Source: Streptantibioticus_C sp963761325
GTDB lineage: Bacteria; Actinomycetota; Actinomycetes; Streptomycetales; Streptomycetaceae
Reading direction: 5' to 3'
NCBI GenBank assembly: GCA_963761325.1
Contig: CAVXGZ010000008.1
Span: forward strand, 1,674,001-1,738,000
DNA length: 64,000 nucleotides
Both the position numbers and the translations under genes were made by a program. Of this stretch, positions 59,132 through 64,000 are shown piece by piece. The notes beneath the pieces are model-generated. The model worked only from the letters and a program-made list of their open reading frames with translations, was not told the origin of the DNA and searched no databases. Numbering within the stretch: position 1 is the stretch's first letter; each line of letters starts with the position of its first letter.

Positions 59132-59175
59132 CGGGCTCCTCGTTTCGCGTAGGGTGCTCCCCCGAGACTACCTGG

Positions 59176-59205
59176 GTGACCTGGCGCGCTCGCAGGCTGT
59201 AGGCT
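59176..59205 (+). promoter_or_regulatory. tRNA-Leu promoter
   Basis: GTGACC (59176-59181), an 18-bp spacer and TAGGCT (59200-59205) form a plausible housekeeping promoter ending 16 bp before the mature tRNA 5-prime end. Confidence 0.5.
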
Positions 59206-59221
59206 GTCGCCTGCGTTCCTT

Positions 59222-59304
59222 GCCGGGTTGGTGGAATGGCATACACGGATGTCTCAAACACATCTGCCCGAGAGGGCTTGCGGGTTCGAATCCCGCACCC
59301 GGCA
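59222..59304 (+). tRNA. tRNA-Leu (anticodon CAA)
   Basis: An 83-nt class II tRNA. The acceptor stem GCCGGGT/ACCCGGC is a perfect 7 bp, the anticodon stem GATGT/ACATC encloses the loop CTCAAAC with anticodon CAA, a long variable arm (around GCCCGAGAGGGC) follows, and the T-arm is CGGGTTCGAATCCCG. The CCA end is not encoded (ACCCA follows). It reads UUG codons, so it is not the bldA (UAA) tRNA. Confidence 0.95.
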
Positions 59305-59402
59305 CCCACTCACTCCTTCGGGTCAATTCCCCCGCATTCCTCTCGCCTGGCGCACATCCGCCGTGTAACGCTCTGTGCATGAACAGGAACACGCATTCGA
59401 AG

Positions 59403-59434
59403 CGTCCCGCACCGCCGGGCGGCGGCACGGGACG
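59403..59434 (-). terminator. pyk terminator hairpin
   Basis: CGTCCCG...CGGGACG outer arms (59403-59409, 59428-59434), a CA/CA internal loop and CCGCC/GGCGG inner arms around GGGC form a stable hairpin 8 bp beyond the pyk stop. Confidence 0.65.
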
Positions 59435-59442
59435 GCGCGCGG

Positions 59443-60873
59443 TCAGCTCAGGTCGTCCTCGCCGATGTGGTGCACCCGCACCATGTTGGTGCTGCCCGGC
59501 TCGCCGGGCGGGGAGCCCGCCGTGATCACCACGGTGTCGCCGCGCCGGCACTCCGCCATCCGCAGCAGGTGCTCGTCGACCTGGGTGACCATCTCGTCGG
59601 TGGTGCGCACCACCGGTCCCAGGTGGGTCTCCACGCCCCAGGTGAGGTTGAGTTGAGCGCGGGTGGCCGGATCCGGGGTGATGGCGAGCACCGGGATCGG
59701 CGAGCGGTAGCGGGACAGCCGGCGGGCGGTGTCGCCGCTCTGGGTGAAGGCGACGAGCAGCTTCGCGCCCAGGAAGTCGCCCATCTCGGCGGCCACCCGG
59801 GCCACCGCGCCGCCCTGGGTGCGGGGCTTGGTGCCCTCGGTGAGCGGCGGGAGGCCGCCGGCGAGCATCTCCTGCTCGGCGGCGCACACGATGCGGCTCA
59901 TGGTGCGGACCGTGGTGGCCGGGTACTTGCCCACGCTGGTCTCGCCGGAGAGCATCACCGCGTCCGCGCCGTCCATCACCGCGTTGGCGACGTCGGACGC
60001 CTCGGCGCGGGTGGGACGGGAGGCGTCGATCATCGAGTCGAGCATCTGGGTCGCGACGATGGCCGGCTTGGCGTTGCGCTTGGCCAGCGCGACGGCCTGC
60101 TTCTGGACCAACGGCACGTTCTCCAGCGGCATCTCGACGCCGAGGTCGCCGCGGGCCACCATGATCCCGTCGAAGGCCGCGACGATCTCCTCGAGGTGCT
60201 CGACCGCCTGCGGCTTCTCTATCTTGGCGATGACCGGCAGCCGCCGGCCCTCCTCGGCCATCACCCGCAACACGTCGTCGATGTCGCGGGCGGTGCGCAC
60301 GAAGGACAGCGCGATCACGTCGGCGCCCGCCCGCAGGCCCCAGCGCAGGTCCTCGATGTCCTTGGTCGACAGGGCGGGCACGCTGACCGCGACCCCCGGC
60401 AGGTTGAGCCCCTTGTGGTCGGAGACCAGGCCGCCCTCGACGACCAGGGTGCGCACCCGGGGGCCGTCCACCCCGGTGACCTCGAGGGTCACCCGGCCGT
60501 CGTCGACCAGGATCCGCTCGCCGCGCCGGACGTCGGCGGCGAGCCCCGGGTAGGTGGTGCCGCAGCAGGTCTCGTCGCCCTCGATGTCGTCGACGGTGAT
60601 GGTGAACTCGTCGCCGCGTTCAAGGAGTACCGGGCCCTCCCGGAAACGGCCGAGCCGGATCTTCGGGCCTTGAAGGTCCACCATGATCCCGACGCTGCGC
60701 CCGCACTCGTCGGCCGCCTTGCGCACCCGGTCGCAGCGGTCCTCGTGCTCGGGGTAGCCGCCGTGGCTCAGATTGAAGCGGGCCACATCCATTCCGGCGT
60801 CCACCAGCGCTTTGATCTGGTCGTAGGAATCCGTGGCTGGGCCCAGGGTGCAAACGATTTTCGCTCGGCGCAT
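59443..60873 (-). CDS. pyk: pyruvate kinase
   Basis: It converts phosphoenolpyruvate and ADP to pyruvate and ATP. The 476-residue protein starts M-R-R-A-K-I-V-C-T-L-G-P-A and has A-R-F-N-L-S-H-G, the active-site V-I-A-K-I-E-K-P-Q-A, V-A-R-G-D-L-G-V-E and M-L-S-G-E-T-S-V-G-K-Y-P. ATG 60873 lies 7 nt after TATGGT, implying a leaderless mRNA, and excludes the longer upstream frame. It converges with the tRNA gene and ends at a hairpin. Confidence 0.97.
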   Translation of the reverse strand: MRRAKIVCTLGPATDSYDQIKALVDAGMDVARFNLSHGGYPEHEDRCDRVRKAADECGRSVGIMVDLQGPKIRLGRFREGPVLLERGDEFTITVDDIEGDETCCGTTYPGLAADVRRGERILVDDGRVTLEVTGVDGPRVRTLVVEGGLVSDHKGLNLPGVAVSVPALSTKDIEDLRWGLRAGADVIALSFVRTARDIDDVLRVMAEEGRRLPVIAKIEKPQAVEHLEEIVAAFDGIMVARGDLGVEMPLENVPLVQKQAVALAKRNAKPAIVATQMLDSMIDASRPTRAEASDVANAVMDGADAVMLSGETSVGKYPATTVRTMSRIVCAAEQEMLAGGLPPLTEGTKPRTQGGAVARVAAEMGDFLGAKLLVAFTQSGDTARRLSRYRSPIPVLAITPDPATRAQLNLTWGVETHLGPVVRTTDEMVTQVDEHLLRMAECRRGDTVVITAGSPPGEPGSTNMVRVHHIGEDDLS

Positions 60874-60972
60874 ACGCCTGACCATACGACCTACCCAGCG
60901 GTAGGGAACCGGGTACTTCAGCCGTCGGCCGGTCCTGCCTGTCAAGAGTTGGCGGAGCCGCTGTGCGCGATA

Positions 60973-61683
60973 TCACCCCAGATCCGGGCGGGTCATGGTG
61001 AAGTGCGCGGTCACCTGGGCGTGCACGGTCTGCCGTTCCGGTTCGAGGTCGATGACCGGCACGGAGTCGGCCGCCGAGCCGCCCGGGGAGCGCAGCGCTC
61101 CGTAGGAGGCCCGGTTGCCGCCGTGCACCCGGACGGCGTCCAGGCCCTCGTCGGCGAGTTCCAGCAGCGCGACGATGCCGGCGCCGAGGGCCTCGGCGTA
61201 CTCCTTGGCGCGCTGCACCGCGTCGCGGACCGCCTGGGTGCGGGCGGCCCGGTAGACGGCCGAGTTCGGGCGCAGCGTCCAGCGCGGCCCGTCCACCCGG
61301 GTCAGGTCGAGGGTGGACAGCCGGGTGGTGAGGTCGCCGAGCGCGGTGAAGTCGCTGAGGGTGGCCTGGATGTGGACGCGTCCGTGGTAGGTGCGCACCC
61401 GCTCGCCGCGGCCCTTGCCCAGCTCCGGGGTGATCACCAGGGCGCTGGTGTCGAGCTTCTCCACGGTGTCGCCGTAGCTCTTGACCAGGTCGAGGACCGC
61501 GGTGTTGCGGCGGGCCAGGTCGTCGAGCGCCGCGCCGCGGTCGGTGGTGCGGGCGGTCACGGTGATGCCGATGCGGGCCAGTTCCGGTTCGACTTCGAGG
61601 GTGGCTTCGCCCCGCACCGCGACGTGGGGGGCGTCGGGGGTGCCGAAGGGCGCGTGACTGCGGTCGGGAGTCTCAGGGGTCAT
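60973..61683 (-). CDS. SIMPL domain (DUF541) protein
   Basis: A 236-residue protein with the SIMPL fold: V-A-V-R-G-E-A-T-L-E-V-E-P-E-L-A-R-I-G-I-T-V-T-A at about residues 22-45 and A-R-T-Q-A-V-R-D-A-V-Q-R-A-K-E-Y-A-E-A-L-G in the middle are typical. No signal peptide is visible. The ATG at 61683 overlaps the stop of the lysine N-hydroxylase gene by 4 bp (ATGA), so it is translationally coupled to the siderophore-type genes even though SIMPL proteins have no known siderophore role. Confidence 0.85.
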   Translation of the reverse strand: MTPETPDRSHAPFGTPDAPHVAVRGEATLEVEPELARIGITVTARTTDRGAALDDLARRNTAVLDLVKSYGDTVEKLDTSALVITPELGKGRGERVRTYHGRVHIQATLSDFTALGDLTTRLSTLDLTRVDGPRWTLRPNSAVYRAARTQAVRDAVQRAKEYAEALGAGIVALLELADEGLDAVRVHGGNRASYGALRSPGGSAADSVPVIDLEPERQTVHAQVTAHFTMTRPDLG

Positions 61684-63170
61684 GTGCCCACTGTGGCAGC
61701 AGGGTTGGCCGCGGGGCGATCGGTTGGCCGGATCGCCGCCCGGTCGGCCGCGGTGGCCTGGGCGGGCACCGAGCGGCCGCCGGCGGCGGGCGGGCCGGCC
61801 GGGTCGAGACCGAAGGTGGTGAAGGCGGTGCGCCGCGGCAGCGGGTAGGCGTCCTGCTCCAGCAGGGAGTTGAGGATGACGGCGGAGCGCCAGGCGCCCA
61901 GTCCGAGGTCGGGGGCGCCCACGCCGTGGGTGTGGTGTTCGGCGTTCTGCACGTACAGGCCGCCGGTGACGGCCGGGTCGAGCACCAGCCGGTGCGCGGC
62001 GTCCACCAGGGGCCGCTCGGCGCCGTCCCGGCACAGGTACGGGTCGAGCGGCGCCAGCAGCGGCTCCAGCGGGCGCTGCCGGTAGCCGGTGGCCAGCACG
62101 ACGGCGTTGGTCAGCAGGCGGCCGCGGGTGCCCTGCTGGACGTGTTCGAGGTGGAGTTCGATGCGGTCGCCGCCGAGCCGGCCGGCGGTGCGCACGGTGG
62201 TGCCGGGGGCGATGGTGATGTCGGGCCAGTGCGGCCGGTCGCCGTCCGGGGTCAGGGTGCGCTGGTAGAGCTCCTGGTGGATGGCGCTGATGGTGTCGTG
62301 GTCGATCGCCTTGTGCAGCTGCCACTGGCGCGGCAGCAACTGGTCGCGGACCGCCTCGGGGAGCTGGTGGAAGTAGCGGGTGTAGTCGGGGGTGAAGTGT
62401 TCGAGGCCGAGCCTGCTGTACTCCATCGGGGCGATGGCCTCGGTGCGGGCGATCCAGCTGATCCCGTCGCGGCCGGCCGGGCGGCCGCGCAGCAGGTCGA
62501 GGAAGACCTCGGCGCCCGACTGCCCGGCGCCGACCACGGTGACGTGCTCGGCGGCGATGAAGTGGTCGCGGTGCGCGAGGTAGTCGGCGGAGTGGTGGAC
62601 GGCCGCCGCCGGCAACTCGACGAGCGGACGCAGCTGGCCGGGGACGTGCGGGGCGGTGCCGATGCCGAAGACGACGTTGCGGGCGTGGACGCGGCCGACG
62701 CCGTCCGGCTCGCCGTCCGGGCCGATCCGGGTGAAGTCGACGTCGAAGACCTGGTGGTCGTGGTTCCAGTGCACGGCGTCGATCTGCCGGCCGAAGTGGC
62801 AGTTGGGCAGGGAGTCGGCCACCCAGCGGCAGTAGGCGTCGTACTCGGCGCGCGGCAGGTGGAAGCGCTCGGCGAAGTAGAACGGGAAGAGCCGCTCGCG
62901 GGTCTTGAGGTAGGACAGCACCGACCAGGGGCTGGTGGGGTCCACCAGGGTCACCAGGTCGGCGAGGAACGGGACCTGCAAGGTGGCGCCGGGGATGAGC
63001 AGGCCGGGGTGCCAGTGGAAGGCGGGCTGCCGGTCGTAGAAGGCGGTGCGCAGCGTGGCGAGCGGGTCGGCGAGGGCGGCGAGGCTGAGGTTGAACGGGC
63101 CGATGCCGACGCCGAGCAGGTCGAGCGGGCGTTCGGGAGGGTTGTCGGGGGCGGGGGTGGCGGCCGTCAT
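61680..63170 (-). CDS. desB: L-lysine N6-monooxygenase (DesB-type)
   Basis: A 496-residue FAD/NADPH-dependent N-hydroxylase of the IucD/PvdA family that, in desferrioxamine synthesis, hydroxylates cadaverine. The FAD motif G-V-G-I-G-P-F-N-L-S-L-A-A is near residue 20, the NADPH motif V-V-G-A-G-Q-S-G-A-E-V-F near 208, and the substrate/FAD motif L-A-T-G-Y-R-Q near 370. A 40-residue Ala/Pro-rich C-terminal extension follows. ATG 63170 overlaps the decarboxylase stop (ATGA), so decarboxylase and hydroxylase are co-translated. The expected desC/desD are not downstream. Substrate specificity (lysine, cadaverine, ornithine) cannot be fixed from sequence. Confidence 0.88.
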   Translation of the reverse strand: MTAATPAPDNPPERPLDLLGVGIGPFNLSLAALADPLATLRTAFYDRQPAFHWHPGLLIPGATLQVPFLADLVTLVDPTSPWSVLSYLKTRERLFPFYFAERFHLPRAEYDAYCRWVADSLPNCHFGRQIDAVHWNHDHQVFDVDFTRIGPDGEPDGVGRVHARNVVFGIGTAPHVPGQLRPLVELPAAAVHHSADYLAHRDHFIAAEHVTVVGAGQSGAEVFLDLLRGRPAGRDGISWIARTEAIAPMEYSRLGLEHFTPDYTRYFHQLPEAVRDQLLPRQWQLHKAIDHDTISAIHQELYQRTLTPDGDRPHWPDITIAPGTTVRTAGRLGGDRIELHLEHVQQGTRGRLLTNAVVLATGYRQRPLEPLLAPLDPYLCRDGAERPLVDAAHRLVLDPAVTGGLYVQNAEHHTHGVGAPDLGLGAWRSAVILNSLLEQDAYPLPRRTAFTTFGLDPAGPPAAGGRSVPAQATAADRAAIRPTDRPAANPAATVGT

Positions 63171-64000
63171 GGTGTGGGGGGTCCTTCCGGGGTGGCGCGG
63201 GTGGCACGAGCGGCCCGGCTCACGTGGTCGAGGAGCGCGTCGAGGGCCTGGTCGGGGGTGTCGGGGTTGAGGAGGGTGGCCTTGAGCCACAGGCGTCCGT
63301 CGGCGCGGGAGCGGCCGAGGACGGCGGTGCCGCGGTGCATCAGGGTGCGGCGCACCGCGGCGACGTGCGCGTCGTCGGCGCCCTGCGGCCGGAACAGCAC
63401 GGTGCTGATGGCCGGCCGGGCGTGCAGGGTCAGCAGGGGGTGGCGCTCCACCCGGTCGGCGAGGCGCTGCGCCTGGTCGCAGACCCGGTCGACGAGGGCG
63501 CCGAGGCCGTCGGTGCCCAGGGCGCGCAGCGTGACGGCGATCTTGACGATGTCGGGGCGCCGGGTGGTGCGCAGCGAGCGGCCGAGCAGGTCGGGCAGGC
63601 CGGCTTCGGTGTCGTCGGCGGCGTTGAGGTAGTCGGCCTGGTGCTCCAGCGGGCGCAGCACGCTGGAGTCGGGCACCGCGAGCAGCCCGGCGGCGACCGG
63701 CTGCCAGCCGAGCTTGTGCAGGTCGAGGGTGACGGAGGTGGCGGACTGCAGGCCGTGCAGCTGCTGCCGGCGCCGGTCGCTGAAGAGCAGCGGTCCGCCG
63801 TAGGCGGCGTCGACGTGGAGTTCGGCCTGGTGGGCGGCGGCGGCCGCGGCGAGGGCGGGCAGCGGGTCGATGGCGCCGGATTCCGTGGTGCCGGCGGTGG
63901 CGACCACGAGGGTGGGCGTGCCGTGCAGCCGGCCGAGGGCGGCGTGCACGTCGGCCGGGTCGAGGGTGCCGGCCGGGGTGGGCAGGGTGACGGGTTCCGG
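63167..64000 (-). CDS. desA: group II PLP-dependent decarboxylase (DesA-type lysine decarboxylase; partial)
   Basis: The C-terminal 277 residues of a PLP-dependent amino-acid decarboxylase; the N-terminal part lies beyond the right edge. The PLP lysine is in T-L-D-L-H-K-L-G-W-Q-P, and the aspartate motif V-D-A-A-Y-G-G-P precedes it, both typical of the DOPA/lysine decarboxylase family. In desferrioxamine clusters this enzyme makes cadaverine for the adjacent N-hydroxylase. The 4-bp overlap with the next gene supports that pairing. Other diamine substrates are possible. Confidence 0.85.
   Translation of the reverse strand, partial: PEPVTLPTPAGTLDPADVHAALGRLHGTPTLVVATAGTTESGAIDPLPALAAAAAAHQAELHVDAAYGGPLLFSDRRRQQLHGLQSATSVTLDLHKLGWQPVAAGLLAVPDSSVLRPLEHQADYLNAADDTEAGLPDLLGRSLRTTRRPDIVKIAVTLRALGTDGLGALVDRVCDQAQRLADRVERHPLLTLHARPAISTVLFRPQGADDAHVAAVRRTLMHRGTAVLGRSRADGRLWLKATLLNPDTPDQALDALLDHVSRAARATRATPEGPPTP

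Noticed and set aside
59222..59304. tRNA-Leu considered as an integration (attachment) site
   Set aside because: No integrase gene or repeated tRNA 3-prime end was seen nearby, and the flanks are core genes.

Overview
The window is chromosomal DNA of a high-GC actinobacterium, almost certainly Streptomycetaceae (Streptomyces, Kitasatospora or a close relative). The evidence is very strong G/C bias at third codon positions, frequent GTG starts, the sporulation regulator WhiA in a YvcK-RapZ-UvrC operon, RbpA, OpcA, a mycothiol-type maleylpyruvate isomerase fold, and a gene order I recognise from Streptomyces chromosomes (suf - ctaA/ctaB - tkt-tal-zwf-opcA-pgl - rbpA - secG-tpi-pgk-gap - whiA/uvrC - uvrA - uvrB - rpsA - polA - pyk). 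It is core chromosome. I see no phage, IS element, CRISPR array or integrated plasmid.

Layout. 1-1.6 kb: start of the suf Fe-S assembly operon (sufR, partial sufB) with a SufR operator and an iron-box-like palindrome beside it. 1.7-8.4 kb: an ABC exporter, heme A synthase and heme O synthase flanking a glutamine-synthetase-like/amidohydrolase pair. 8.7-15.3 kb: pentose phosphate operon. 15.4-19.3 kb: rbpA, secG and the lower glycolysis genes tpi, pgk and gap. 19.6-25.1 kb: whiA, yvcK, rapZ, uvrC and a Rieske lipoprotein. 25.2-33.7 kb: uvrA, small metabolic proteins, CtaG and a TerC membrane protein. 33.7-36.1 kb: two TerD proteins, one a large multidomain form. 36.3-42 kb: uvrB, ogt, TPR, YdeI-like, coaE and PAC2 genes. 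42-44.7 kb: secreted GH92 alpha-mannosidase. 44.8-55.3 kb: rpsA, methyltransferase, hrpB, lytic transglycosylase, DUF4184 and polA. 55.4-61.7 kb: YdeP-type molybdopterin oxidoreductase, thioesterase, ANTAR response regulator, tRNA-Leu(CAA), pyk and a SIMPL protein. 61.7-64 kb: lysine N6-hydroxylase and lysine decarboxylase (desB/desA type) running off the right edge.

How the genes work together. The central carbon block supplies NADPH and glycolytic flux, with strong hairpin terminators separating transcription units. Nucleotide-excision repair (uvrA, uvrB, uvrC), Pol I and a direct-reversal methyltransferase lie within about 33 kb. CtaA, CtaB and CtaG together serve cytochrome aa3 oxidase assembly.

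Two window-wide patterns stand out. Five conserved genes (sufB, tkt, gap, uvrA and the YdeP-type oxidoreductase) carry nine frame breaks, all explained by a single extra base, which looks like a systematic sequence-consensus artefact rather than gene decay. Twelve genes have a TANNNT -10 box exactly 6 or 7 nt before the start codon, the signature of leaderless mRNAs. I found no clearly undescribed system. The best candidates for something new are the TerD-coiled-coil-translocase-like protein with its TerD/TerC neighbours, the separated FluG-like pair, and the desA/desB pair that is not followed by desC/desD.
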